The notes beneath the pieces were generated by a model that was given only the letters and a program-made list of their open reading frames with translations, was not told the DNA's origin and made no database searches. Positions 53,446-63,104 of a stretch of DNA of 64,000 nucleotides are shown piece after piece. Each line of letters opens with the position of its first letter. Position 1 is the first letter of the stretch. A program made the translations under genes and the position numbers. The DNA is from Haloarcula nitratireducens (lineage in GTDB: Archaea; Halobacteriota; Halobacteria; Halobacteriales; Haloarculaceae). The stretch spans positions 52,897 through 116,896 of the forward strand of contig NZ_RKLT01000009.1 in assembly GCF_019599505.1 (NCBI RefSeq), in the 5' to 3' direction.

Positions 53446-53841
53446 TCACGCTAAGAACTCGACGTCGAGAAGTTCGGTAAGCCCCTCGACATCGAAATCG
53501 GCATCTGCGACGACGAGTGACTCATCGAGAGCTGTAGCAGTCCCAGCGATGTACGCATCACGGGGAGAGAGTGCCTGGCCCTGTCGATGAAGTTCGTTCT
53601 GGAGTTCTGCAGCGGCACGGGCAAGATCGAGCGTTTCGTCGAGAAAGACGACCCACTCCAATGCAGAATCGAGTGCATCGAAGTCAGCGGGACAGGATTT
53701 GAACACCTCTCCTTGATAGACTTCGAACGCCACTAACGGCGGTGCGACTGCACGCTCGTCGGCGTGTCGCTTCACGTACTCTACGGCTGTCGAATCACCG
53801 TCAAGGTACTCAATGAGGACGCTACTATCGTAAACTGTCAT
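53446..53841 (-). CDS. vapC: VapC-type PIN toxin
   Basis: 131 residues, standard VapC length. MTVYDSSVLIEYLDGDS gives the first Asp, VAFEVYQGEVF the Glu, and ALSPRDAYIAGTATALDESL ... VADADFD the remaining acidic residues of a PIN RNase. It overlaps the antitoxin gene by four bases (ATGA). It should cleave tRNA or rRNA when free of the antitoxin. Confidence 0.85.
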   Translation of the reverse strand: MTVYDSSVLIEYLDGDSTAVEYVKRHADERAVAPPLVAFEVYQGEVFKSCPADFDALDSALEWVVFLDETLDLARAAAELQNELHRQGQALSPRDAYIAGTATALDESLVVADADFDVEGLTELLDVEFLA

Positions 53842-54050
53842 CGAATACCGACGCTGTCTTTCATCTCTGTACGCGCGTTTCGGGCACCTTCGGCAGCGTC
53901 AGTTCCCTCCCAGAGGCCAGCCCCCTCGTGGATGCTATCACGTCGCTCTGCAATGAGTCTAGAGAGAAGCTCGTCGAACGTCTCATCCTCACCTTTCAAC
54001 GAGGCTAAGGCCTCGTGAGTGTCGTCATCGACGCGAATGCTCTTGCTCAT
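53838..54050 (-). CDS. vapB: VapB-type antitoxin
   Basis: 70 residues from the ATG at 54050. SKSIRVDDDTHEALASLKGE is a short DNA-binding head, and the rest is an acidic tail that would mask the toxin. A palindromic operator lies just upstream of the start, as expected for an autoregulated pair. Confidence 0.78.
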   Translation of the reverse strand: MSKSIRVDDDTHEALASLKGEDETFDELLSRLIAERRDSIHEGAGLWEGTDAAEGARNARTEMKDSVGIR

Positions 54051-54056
54051 ACGCAC

Positions 54057-54076
54057 TGTATACGACCGAGTATACA
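54057..54076. promoter_or_regulatory. Palindromic operator of the VapBC pair
   Basis: TGTATAC-GACCGA-GTATACA, perfect 7-base arms, 7-26 bases before the VapB start, overlapping the promoter region. Confidence 0.6.
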
Positions 54077-54594
54077 ATACTATTACGACGGTTCTTGAAT
54101 GACTTCGACGACTTGTGACAGCCTCTCCGCCGTGGTCAAGTGCCAACCATCATGCGAGCGGCAGGATGGAATAGAAATCGCGATTTCCGAAATCACGATT
54201 TCTCTACAAAGCTGAACCCGCTGACGGTCTCGAATATGCTAACTGGCGAGTGTCTTGTTCAGGGACTACACCGCTTCCAGACCGTGCGCTTGGTCAACTA
54301 CCCCACCCTAGTTCGCTCACCCTGAGGGGGTTCGCTCGTGGAGAGTGGGGCTTGTCCATGAACTCGGCCTTGAACCCGTTCGGGTGGGCGGTGAATCCGT
54401 CACTCGGCGTTCACGAGACATATATACCCATTTGAGGTCATCCTACAAATCCCACTGGGTGTACGCCATATGGTGTACCCAAATCCCTTCTCGTACTACT
54501 CTCGGTACTGATATCCAGATGTGCACAACCGTCCGACAGGTGCAATAACGACTATCTCGCCTGCGAGCGTCGGAGACCAATCAGTGTAGTGTAG
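54077..54594. other. Intergenic stretch with imperfect IS1341-type hairpin
   Basis: About 520 bases with no supported gene. CTACCCCACCCT ... GAGTGGGGCTTG (54298-54354) is an imperfect form of the hairpin that ends mrp, so this is probably IS debris. Nothing else is seen. Confidence 0.4.
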
Positions 54595-57500
54595 ATGGCC
54601 GATACCGTTCCACCGACCGATAGCGACCTCCCGGTCGTAGCCGAGAGCACTCAGACCTACGTGCGAATACAGCCTGCAACCAAGGCGCTCGATCCAGTGG
54701 GGATAGAGCGGCAACTGCGTCGACTCCATCGACTCGAAACACAGTCTACAGGCCGATTCAGCGGACTTCTGGGGACAGCTCAGGCTCCTCTCATCGAGTG
54801 GTTGTTGGTCGGCGACAGCGAGCGCCTGGCGTACTACGTGAGCGTCGATCCCGATTCGCAGCTCGACTCGCTCGAAGGCGTCTTGCGAGGGCTGTTTCCC
54901 GAGAGCTATGCCTTCGAACGGGTTAGAGAGAGCAGGAAAGGGTTGCTGTCTGGAATCCTCGAAGCCTTGGAGGACGACAGCTCGACAAACACACAGACGG
55001 AACCACCTGCAGCCATCGAGTTCGAGCGCCGCTGTGAGCACCCGAAAGACTGGCAGACCAGACTCACGCCCTTCGAAGCGTTCTACGAGAGCGACGACGA
55101 CCGCATCCCGCTATCGGGTGTGGTCGAGACGATTGCGAACAGTCCCGCTCCCGTAGTTTTTCAGGTACTCTGTCGGCGAAAGCCCGACTGGTCCACAGAC
55201 CTCGAGATGCGCCGGCTCGACATCGAGTCGGGGAGCGACACGCTCGGTGGGGCGCTCACCAATGCCGTGTTCGGCCGGCCGGAGGATCCCGAGTCCATCC
55301 GTACGAAACCGGACGAGGTGCGACTAGCGGAACTCGACGAGCGCGACCCACGGAACTCCTTCGAGGTCAACGTCAGAGCGTTCGTCGGGAGCGATCCTGG
55401 AGATGGACGAATGGGGCGGACGCCAACTGACATCGCGCGAGACCTCGAAACGGCGTTCGGGCCGGTGGGACACACGACCTACACGATAGCGGGCCGAGTG
55501 AGAAGCGGAGACGACACGACAGCCCTTCGACGGGCAATCGAAGAACGAACGTTCCGAACGAGAGCGAACGGACTGGCCAACCGACTGCCGTGGAGTGTCT
55601 CCCGAAGTCCGACACTCGTCGCCGACGCCAGCGAGGTCGGGGGCTTTTGCCTCCTCGACGGCGCGAAACTCACCGCGGCTGGCCGTCGTCTCGCCGATGC
55701 CACCCCTGTCGACCGACAACCGCTTGCCCACCCCCCGCAACGACAACTCGATCGATATTATGGACCGGGGCTCCCGCTTGGCCATCCGCTGACACAGGAC
55801 AGCGCACCTGACCCGAGTCCCGTCTCGTTGCCGCCGACGCTACAGTCACTCCACCTGGCGTGGTTCGGCAAGACCGGGTCGGGCAAGTCGACGAGTCTCG
55901 TCACGGCGATGCTCGACAACCACGAGGCCACGGACGGTGCGGATATCCTCATCGACCCGAAAGGCGATGGGATGCCTCTCGAGTACATGCAGGCACATTA
56001 CGAGCGCTACGGCACGCTCGAGGACGTCCTCTATTTCGACTGTGCCGAGCTGTTGCCCGCCTTCTCGTTTTTCGATATCCGGGACGAACTCGATCGGGGC
56101 ATCGCTCGAACCACGGCCGTCGAGGACAGGGTCGAACACTACATCGAGATACTGATCCAGTTGATGGGGCGAGACCGCTTCGAGCAGGCGGTTCGCTCGC
56201 CCGACATCATCCGCTACATGGTCAAAGCGATGTTCGACCCCGTAAGCGGTGCGGACGCGTTCAGTCATCGCGATTTCCACGGCGCGATCCAGGAGATGCA
56301 CGACCGGAACACCGCCCCGCCAGTCTCTGATGGCGACCTCGAACGCATGCTTGCTGGCGTCGTCGCCAACCGGGCGCGAACGTTCGACGAGATCATGCAG
56401 GGGGTGGCCAATCGCATCGAGAAGGTGCCCGTCGACCCGCGATTGGCTCGGCTGTTCAATCACGTTCCCGAAAGAGGAACTGACAGCACCGACCCGCACT
56501 TCGACCTCGTGGACTATCTCGACGAAGACGTCGTCATCATCTTCGATACGGGGCAACTGCGGAGCGAGGCACAGCGTGCGCTTGCTCTCTTGGTTCTCTC
56601 GAATCTCTGGTCGGCGCTCAAACGGCGTGCCCGTGGGTCGATGAATGCCGAGGATCCGAACGCATCGGCGAGCGAAGACGCGATGACGGGCGACGAGACG
56701 ATGGGCACCGAAGACGGCACTCGTCCGCTGGTCAACGTCTACATCGAGGAGGCCGCGAGCATCGCCGTCTCCTCGCTGCTCTCTGAGCTTCTCTCCCAAT
56801 CCCGGAGCTTCGACTGTGCGCTTACCCTGGCGATGCAGTTTCCTGCCCAACTCCGCGAGTCGAGCGAGCGGGCCTATCAGGAGGTCCTGAACAACGTCTC
56901 GACCATCGTCACGGGTAACGTCGCGGTCGACGAGAAACTCACCCGACGGTTGGCCACCGACGAGATGGATGCCCGAGAGGTAGGGAACCGACTCCGGGCG
57001 CTCCGTCGCGGCCAGTGGTTCGTCTCCCTGCCCGCCGAATTCGATACGGATGAACCCACTCCGTTCACGGCTCGGTCGCTTCCCCCGCCCTGCGGCCATC
57101 CGGCGTCGACGATGGCGCCGCAGCGTCGCGGCTTCGAGGAAGCACTAACGATGGCTCACCAGAACGTCGTAACTACGGCTGGCCTTCGACTGATCGAACC
57201 GAGTCCGGCCGAGGGTGCGGTCGGCCAAGACGAGGGCGTGCCGATTCGCGCCGACAGCGCGCTTCCCTACACGAACCGATTGCCGTCGATGGTACTCTAC
57301 GACGCTTCGCGACACGGCCTCGTCTGTGATGGCTGTGAGAGCCGCTACGACCCGGACAGTGCGGGCATGCTTCGAGCTATCGAGTGCTGTGCGTCACTGG
57401 ATAGGGTCGACCCCGACGACATTCCCATCTGTGAGGTGAATCTCAAGCTCTCGACGGGGGAACGCGATGTCAGTGAGTTCTCCGATAGACAACTCATGTT

Positions 57501-58296
57501 TCTCCAAGCGGTCTACAACGCCCAGCAACTGCGCTATGACCCACCCGAATACGACCTCCTCTACGATAGTATGCTCCGATTGCAGGAGTACCTCGGCATC
57601 GAGAGCGAGGCGATTCAAGACCTCATCGACGACGGGCTCCTGACACACGATACGGACCGCCCCCATCGACTGTATACGGTGACGCCCGCGGGCAGGTCAC
57701 TCATCGGTGAGCACTACCGCAAGGGTATCGATTACGGCCACGGCAAAGGCGACTTAGAGGAGACGAGCCAGCACGTCCTCGCGGTCGAAGTCGGTCGTCG
57801 CTACCTAGTGAGTCAATACGAAAACGACCCTGACTCCTCGGTCGTAAGAGTCGTCCCGTATTTCGAACTCGACGAACGCGATCAGACAGCGGTCCCCGCT
57901 TCGAGCGCGATGGGCGGCGATTCGGAGGAACTCGTCGAAGCCGCCGACGAGTACGACCGTCACCGCATCGATGCCGTCGGTCTCGACGCAGAGGGCCGCG
58001 TCGTCGTCACGCTCGAAGCAGAGCGAGTCAATCACGACCTCCGTCGAGCCGTCCCGGAGGACTTCGATAAGATGGCCGCCTGTGACCCCGACGAGGCTAT
58101 CTGGATAACGATGTCTCATTCGGAGGCCCACCGTGTGTTACGCGCACTGAACGACCCGCTGGAAGGCGAGCCGCGTGTCGAGAAAACGTACGCCGAGAGC
58201 ACGCCAGCGAGCGAGTTCCGCATCGACTCGCCGGGCTGTACGGCGATGTTCACGCTCGAACAGGTCCGAGAGATGGTGGCCGAACAGGCTGAATAA
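54595..58296 (+). CDS. Large HerA/VirB4-like ATPase
   Basis: 1233 residues. The N-terminal ~400 residues are specific. A HerA/FtsK/VirB4-type domain starts with Walker A GKTGSGKSTSL near residue 424, ILIDPKGDGMPLEYMQ, VIIFDTGQLRSEAQRAL, and Walker B-like VNVYIEEAASIA near 720 with LSQSRSFDCALTLAMQFP. The C-terminal third has a CDGCESRYDPDSAG knuckle and a winged-helix-like part (TPAGRSLIGEHYRKG). Such proteins pump DNA or proteins in conjugation or segregation. No relaxase or other transfer genes lie within the window, so it may be an orphan or part of a larger unit. Confidence 0.82.
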   Translation: MADTVPPTDSDLPVVAESTQTYVRIQPATKALDPVGIERQLRRLHRLETQSTGRFSGLLGTAQAPLIEWLLVGDSERLAYYVSVDPDSQLDSLEGVLRGLFPESYAFERVRESRKGLLSGILEALEDDSSTNTQTEPPAAIEFERRCEHPKDWQTRLTPFEAFYESDDDRIPLSGVVETIANSPAPVVFQVLCRRKPDWSTDLEMRRLDIESGSDTLGGALTNAVFGRPEDPESIRTKPDEVRLAELDERDPRNSFEVNVRAFVGSDPGDGRMGRTPTDIARDLETAFGPVGHTTYTIAGRVRSGDDTTALRRAIEERTFRTRANGLANRLPWSVSRSPTLVADASEVGGFCLLDGAKLTAAGRRLADATPVDRQPLAHPPQRQLDRYYGPGLPLGHPLTQDSAPDPSPVSLPPTLQSLHLAWFGKTGSGKSTSLVTAMLDNHEATDGADILIDPKGDGMPLEYMQAHYERYGTLEDVLYFDCAELLPAFSFFDIRDELDRGIARTTAVEDRVEHYIEILIQLMGRDRFEQAVRSPDIIRYMVKAMFDPVSGADAFSHRDFHGAIQEMHDRNTAPPVSDGDLERMLAGVVANRARTFDEIMQGVANRIEKVPVDPRLARLFNHVPERGTDSTDPHFDLVDYLDEDVVIIFDTGQLRSEAQRALALLVLSNLWSALKRRARGSMNAEDPNASASEDAMTGDETMGTEDGTRPLVNVYIEEAASIAVSSLLSELLSQSRSFDCALTLAMQFPAQLRESSERAYQEVLNNVSTIVTGNVAVDEKLTRRLATDEMDAREVGNRLRALRRGQWFVSLPAEFDTDEPTPFTARSLPPPCGHPASTMAPQRRGFEEALTMAHQNVVTTAGLRLIEPSPAEGAVGQDEGVPIRADSALPYTNRLPSMVLYDASRHGLVCDGCESRYDPDSAGMLRAIECCASLDRVDPDDIPICEVNLKLSTGERDVSEFSDRQLMFLQAVYNAQQLRYDPPEYDLLYDSMLRLQEYLGIESEAIQDLIDDGLLTHDTDRPHRLYTVTPAGRSLIGEHYRKGIDYGHGKGDLEETSQHVLAVEVGRRYLVSQYENDPDSSVVRVVPYFELDERDQTAVPASSAMGGDSEELVEAADEYDRHRIDAVGLDAEGRVVVTLEAERVNHDLRRAVPEDFDKMAACDPDEAIWITMSHSEAHRVLRALNDPLEGEPRVEKTYAESTPASEFRIDSPGCTAMFTLEQVREMVAEQAE

Positions 58297-59003
58297 TACC
58301 GCTGGCTTGAGGACGTGCGCTCGGAACGCGCCCCCGGTTTGCATCTCTTTGCCTGCGTCTGTTGCCAATCGAACGAATAGCAGTCCAAACAGCGCGAGTG
58401 AGAGGCAGAAGATATCCAATTATAGAGAGTCAAGGAGAAAACCCACGACTGCAGTCGTGGGATGAATCCGACCTAGTAAGTCACAAACCACCGTATTGAG
58501 TGGTGTGAGTGGAGAACTGGCAGTTGGCTCGGTGTTTGCCACGGTTCGTAGCCGAAATCAAAACGTAAGCCGACCACTCCGACAGTCGTTAAACAATCAG
58601 ATATCTCCAAGTCCTCACGGCGAGGATAGGAGTAACGGGGACGTGGCTTTCCCAGTGGCTGACTGTCCAACAAACCGTAAATTCCCAACCATCCGAATTG
58701 ACGGGAGCAACATAAGAACCTCGGGAAGCCCACGACTTTACTCGTGGGAGGAAGTCACAGTGACCCGACGTGAAGGGTGCACGGCTTATTTGAGCGATCC
58801 AGCGAGAGAGACACCAATTCGACAAGAGGGTTTGATATCCGTGCAAGAGACAGCGCGCACATCTCGTACAGAGTCACTTCCCGCTTTCAGATGGGCGAGC
58901 TGCTCACTACAGGGCGTCTATCTTGCACAGAGAGGTCCTCAAATGTCGGTGGCAAAATCGGACAGTATAGTGCGCGAGTCGACTACAGACTCTTTTTAAT
59001 CGC
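58297..59003. other. Intergenic stretch with two IS1341-type hairpins
   Basis: About 700 bases with no supported gene. CCCACGAC-TGCA-GTCGTGGG at 58442-58461, and CCCACGA-CTTTAC-TCGTGGG at 58729-58748 in the opposite sense (GGAGGAAGTC after it). They may be the two ends of a deleted element. Confidence 0.55.
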
Positions 59004-60419
59004 TCAGTCAGCCACGCGCACCTCGAAGCGTGCCCCGCCAGTTTCACCCTCCGTGACATCGATTTCCCAGCTATGTCCGGAGATAATCCGGTCGACAATC
59101 GCCAATCCGAACCCACTCCCGTCTTTATGCGTCGTGTATCCCTTGTCGAAAATACGGTCACGTTTTGCTGCTGAAATTCCCGGTCCGTCGTCTTCAATGT
59201 ACACTCCCCGCTCCTCCGAGAGCACACCTGCGGTGAGCGATGCATCACTGGAACCGTGTTCGACGGCATTCCGGATGATGTTCTCGAAGGCTTGTGAAAG
59301 ACGGGCCGAATCACAGTCTAAGAGCATACTTCCAGTAACTTCGAGCGAACTCCCCGGCGCACGGACGTTCTCATAGCTCGTCGTTACCACCTCGGCGAAT
59401 TCGATATGATTTCGATCGCCGATCAACTCACCGTCTTTCGCGAGTGTGAGCAGCTCCTCGATGAGTGTATCCATGCGACTGACAGCCGCCAGTGCTGTCT
59501 CTAACTGTCTGCTCTCATACTCCATCGCCGCCATACGGATGTTCCCATCAGCGACGTTGAGCGGATTTCGGAGATCGTGTGCAACGGTCGATGTGAATTC
59601 TTCCAGTTGGTCGATTTTTTCGACCAGTTCCTGCTGGTTCATCTTCCGGTCGGTGATATCCCGCGTTATACCAACTAAGGAGACGACATTCCCGGACTGA
59701 TTGGTGACTGGTTTACACCGCGATTCGGCCCATATCTCGACCGTGCCAGATTTGTTGATACGATATTGAACAAGTTGTGATTTGCCGGCCGAAGCACGCT
59801 CCATCGCAAGGGTAACGCGGTCGATATCTCCCGGATGTACTTGGTCGAGAAACGACTGCGGGTCGGCCCGAATATTCTCGATAGACTGCCCGAAAATAGC
59901 TTCATGACCATCGTTGATGAACCGCAACTCTGACCAATCTGGCGAGAACACCCAGAAGGCTTGATCAGCGACGCCAACGATTTCTCGTAACTGCTTGTTG
60001 GTTTCCTTGATTACCTGCTGCGAACGGCGGTGCTCAACATACGTGACAATCTTATCGACGAGCAACGGCGCTTGGTTCCCGATAGTCTCCTGAATGACGT
60101 AGTCCGTGACGCCGGCTTCGATACCCTCGCTTGCAACCGTCTCGTTCCCAGTTTCGGTAAAGAGCAGGAACGGAATGTCAGGGTAGTCTTCGCGGACGCC
60201 TCTGAGAAAATCGATGCCAGTACGGTCGGGCATGTGGTAGTCAGAAAGAATGCAATCAATGGTTTCCGAGTCGAGTATCTCACGCCCTCGATCGGCAGAC
60301 TCCGCTGTTACTACACTGAGACGGTCACTGTCATTCGTCAGTTGTCTGCTGACCAACTCCAGAAGCTCCGCATTGTCATTGACGTAGAGGACCGCAATAT
60401 CGCGACTATCTGCCATCAA
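59004..60419 (-). CDS. Receiver-PAS-histidine kinase (copy 2)
   Basis: 471 residues, near-identical in order and length to the 38249-39664 gene, with no gaps: receiver (CILSDYHMPDRTG), PAS, HDLRNPLN, and HATPase (NAVEHG, DDGPGI, GSGFGLAIV). Differences are scattered substitutions, many conservative, so both copies are probably functional and under selection. The 5' flank (CAACCATGATACTG) is homologous to that of copy 1. Confidence 0.9.
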   Translation of the reverse strand: MMADSRDIAVLYVNDNAELLELVSRQLTNDSDRLSVVTAESADRGREILDSETIDCILSDYHMPDRTGIDFLRGVREDYPDIPFLLFTETGNETVASEGIEAGVTDYVIQETIGNQAPLLVDKIVTYVEHRRSQQVIKETNKQLREIVGVADQAFWVFSPDWSELRFINDGHEAIFGQSIENIRADPQSFLDQVHPGDIDRVTLAMERASAGKSQLVQYRINKSGTVEIWAESRCKPVTNQSGNVVSLVGITRDITDRKMNQQELVEKIDQLEEFTSTVAHDLRNPLNVADGNIRMAAMEYESRQLETALAAVSRMDTLIEELLTLAKDGELIGDRNHIEFAEVVTTSYENVRAPGSSLEVTGSMLLDCDSARLSQAFENIIRNAVEHGSSDASLTAGVLSEERGVYIEDDGPGISAAKRDRIFDKGYTTHKDGSGFGLAIVDRIISGHSWEIDVTEGETGGARFEVRVAD

Positions 60420-60859
60420 TCGCTATTGATGAAAACGTAGCAAAAGGGTTTTTGTCCAGAATTCAACCATGATACTGGGATGTGGGTTCCAGCAGCAAGA
60501 GAGGACTAGAAGCTGCGAGAAGCGATATCGTAGTGCTGACGATACCCTCTCTATTCAGCACGACATCCCTGTCCGTTTCCAAGGGTTTCAACAGAGCCGG
60601 TATGGCGTAATCCGATGAAACCCCTGTGAAGTACCTCGGGGTCAAGTGGGTTTGAGAGAGCGCCGCTCTCTCGTCATCACGAGACGGCAAAGCCGTCTCG
60701 AACGACCCCGAGGCACTCGCCTTGCTTATACAGAATCAAGGAGAATACCTGCGGCTGTAGCCGCAGGATGACTCTGACACTACTCGAGACAATCTACCGC
60801 TCGATAGCACTCCAGAGTTTCCACTCCGCGATGTCCAAGTAGTGCCACTTTGTCGCAGG
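60420..60859. other. Intergenic stretch with IS ends
   Basis: No gene. Contains an inverted GGCTCTGTTGAA motif (AAGGGTTTCAACAGAGCC at 60581-60598) and the nested palindrome at 60634. Confidence 0.45.
60634..60713. repeat. Nested IS1341-type palindrome remnant
   Basis: Outer arms CCTCGGGGTC (60634-60643) and GACCCCGAGG (60704-60713), with inner hairpins GAGAG-CGCCG-CTCTC (60656-60670) and GAGACGGC-AAA-GCCGTCTC (60681-60699). The inner part recurs in inverted form at 62862-62925. Confidence 0.65.
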
Positions 60860-61240
60860 GAGCAAGCTCAGGTCGGAACGGAGCGGATTCCGAACGACCT
60901 TCGGAGGCGGTCTACCCGCCACTAATGAGACAATATCCGAAACGCCGACGCAGTGAACACGAATCCTCGAAGGGTTCGTCTTTCGTGCCCGTCGGTTGAG
61001 CAAAGCCTCGAAGATACCTCCGAGTCCGTTGAAGTCTGCCGGACTCTCTGTGGCAAAAATAACACGAAGAGTCCGAATACGATGAAGGAGAGGGGTACCG
61101 GCGGGTTGGCACCGCCAGACAGCCACCGACCACGACGACTGGGTGAAACGAGTTCCCGTGAAGTGGCGGCGTCCCTGGTTGCAGACCTGAAACTCCCACC
61201 GCTCGGGATTCCTCTGCGTGAACGCAGAGGAGGATGTCAA
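60860..61240. mobile_element. Orphan 3' end of a decayed IS1341-type element (copy 2)
   Basis: Homologous to 44520-44915 with the same readable tail (VCRTLCGKNNTKSPNTMKER) and the same ending (AACTCCCACCGCTCGGGATT), then the hairpin CCTCTGCG-TGAA-CGCAGAGG at 61211-61230. The tnpB catalytic region is absent here too. Confidence 0.6.
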
Positions 61241-61731
61241 CTGTAGAATCGCTCTGTTACGTTCTCGGCTGGTCCAACCTTGGAGTTCGTCGCCGCCTCT
61301 GATACTGAACAGTCACGATGACAGCCTTGGAGTGGGAAAATAGGTTTGAGTACGTCCACTGAACAGCGGGGCCCATGCCCGCTCAGCGTGGCGCTCGTGC
61401 TATCATTCGGCGTTTCAGTCGAATCCAACCGTTCGACCATCGCGATCTGAATAGTCAGAACTCAGATGGGTATCCCGAACCAACCGTCCAAGGTTGGCAC
61501 AGTCTCTGGGTTTGCCTAACCTTGGAAACTGTCTGTATCTGGTTCTGTTCGGATTTCTCTCTCGTAGCCGTCAGCCGAGTCCGCGACTGCACGGCCGCTC
61601 GGCGACTCGTCATCGAACCCCCGTGGAACTGTCTCGATAACCTCTCTCCTAGGGATGGCATTCCGTACACCCAGTCTGATTAGCGGTGGATAGTCCAAGG
61701 TTGGAGAAACTATTTATATAACTGTAGGTGA
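61241..61731. other. Intergenic stretch with repeated 56-bp end
   Basis: No supported gene. TCCAACCTTGGAG at 61273 and its inverse near 61694-61708 (AGTCCAAGGTTGGAG) bracket about 430 bases, like ends of a small element. The 61655-61712 segment recurs at 62926-62980. Confidence 0.4.
61655..61712. repeat. 56-bp direct repeat, copy 1
   Basis: Shared blocks with 62926-62980: TTAGCGGTGGATA, AGTCT, GTTGGAGAAAC. Confidence 0.55.
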
Positions 61732-62172
61732 CTACTGCATCGGCGAGCTCGGTGGCTGTCGGTCCACGGGGCTCCGGCGAAAGGCGATATAACCAGCGAC
61801 GATCGCCGAGAGGAACGCGACGGGGAAGCCGACGAACACTATCGCCGTCGCAAGTCCAATGGCCTGCGTCCAGACGACTGCCATCGCGAGACCGCCGCCG
61901 ACGACGAAGCCGACGGTCGCCCCGGCGACCGTCCGGAGTCGACGCCGCGTTCGTGCGGACGCCCGTCCGGTCGCTCGGCGTTCCGTCCGGTAGGTCAGTC
62001 CGAGATACGTGAGCGGAAGCGCGACCAGCCCGGCGACGAGTCCGGCCGGTAGCCCCAGCATCGCGGAGGGCCAGATGTGCGGTGCGAGGGCTTCCGTAAC
62101 GCCGACGCCGACGATAGCGAAGGCGAGGACTCCTGCGAACAGACTCACGACCGACTTGCGAAGTGTGTTCAT
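61732..62172 (-). CDS. Small four-span membrane protein
   Basis: 146 residues. About four hydrophobic spans in two pairs separated by a basic arginine-rich loop (YRTERRATGRASARTRRRLR). No known motif. It stands alone between IS remnants; the GC-rich composition is normal for haloarchaeal chromosomes, unlike the flanks. Confidence 0.65.
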   Translation of the reverse strand: MNTLRKSVVSLFAGVLAFAIVGVGVTEALAPHIWPSAMLGLPAGLVAGLVALPLTYLGLTYRTERRATGRASARTRRRLRTVAGATVGFVVGGGLAMAVVWTQAIGLATAIVFVGFPVAFLSAIVAGYIAFRRSPVDRQPPSSPMQ

Positions 62173-62372
62173 ACCCGTTCTTCGTCACCCGGAAGGATAA
62201 TATCAGGTGTCGGTTCTCGCTTTCAAGGAATTATTGTGCGGAAAGAACGTCGATAGCTGAACTCTTCTACCGATGGCGGATGGGGAGTCCCCGCGCTACA
62301 GATCTGAGCGAAGCTAAGGGGGAAAGCGGGGACTGCCTTTCAGGGTTTCCCGCTCTCCGTAGCGGGCGCAGA

Positions 62373-62648
62373 CTACCGGCCCTGTACGATCTTCTCCACT
62401 CGGTCGATGACTCCCTCCCGTTCCAGGAGACGGTTCATCGCCTCGTACATTCGCTGTTGTTTGAAGTAACTAGCGAAGGCGAGGATAGTGGGTGCCCACA
62501 GGCCGATGAAGATCCCCATCTCCCTGTCCTTGTTGACGAAATACACGAACAGGGCGAGTACGACGGAAACTGCGGACGCCACTGTCCAGGGGTCTCGTCC
62601 AGTCTGTTCGACCGATTCTAACGCTCGGTGTTGGCTTTCTCTCGACAT
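62373..62648 (-). CDS. Small two-span membrane protein
   Basis: About 91 residues from the ATG at 62648 (an upstream start six codons earlier is possible). Two hydrophobic spans (WTVASAVSVVLALFVYFV and IFIGLWAPTILAFASYF) and an amphipathic C-terminal helix (MYEAMNRLLEREGVIDRVEK). Not recognised. Confidence 0.6.
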   Translation of the reverse strand: MSRESQHRALESVEQTGRDPWTVASAVSVVLALFVYFVNKDREMGIFIGLWAPTILAFASYFKQQRMYEAMNRLLEREGVIDRVEKIVQGR

Positions 62649-62925
62649 TCGCCCAGAGATACGCATACTACGTATTTCGTTATTGTATCAATATTCGGTG
62701 AAGACGATGAGGTAACGAGAGAAAGTCGGGCGTATCCAAACCTTATCGTGCCCGACAGGAGTTATCGGGGGATTGTCGTTGTCCTGATATCTAACTCCCG
62801 GTTTCACCGTTTCATATTTTGCTGCCCTTGCTTACTCTCCGGTCGAGGCAGGCCGAGTGTCTCGGGGGCGTTCGAGACGGCGAAGCCGCCCCGTGATGAC
62901 GAGAGAGGGAGCTCTCTCGAAGGCT

Positions 62926-62980
62926 GGTGTTCCGTGCACACAGTCTAATTAGCGGTGGATAATCCATGGTTGGAGAAACG
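62926..62980. repeat. 56-bp direct repeat, copy 2
   Basis: See 61655-61712; same orientation, about six differences. Confidence 0.55.
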
Positions 62981-63017
62981 ATGCCCACTTCCTGAAGACA
63001 AATTCTAAAATCGACGA

Positions 63018-63100
63018 GGTGGATTGTCGCACAGAGTTTACGCGCTTCTCCCACGAGTTTACTCGTGGGCTTCCGCGCTGTTACCGCTGTGAGCGAACGC
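63018..63100. repeat. IS1341-type end with hairpin, second copy
   Basis: CCCACGAG-TTTA-CTCGTGGG at 63050-63069 with the same ~80-base context as 39726-39806. Confidence 0.75.
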
Positions 63101-63104
63101 TGAG

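Larger units (their letters stand above)
62649..63104. other. Intergenic stretch with IS-type repeats
   Basis: No supported gene. It contains an inverted copy of the 60.65-kb nested palindrome (62862-62925), the second 56-bp repeat (62926-62980) and an IS1341-type end at 63018-63100. Confidence 0.5.
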
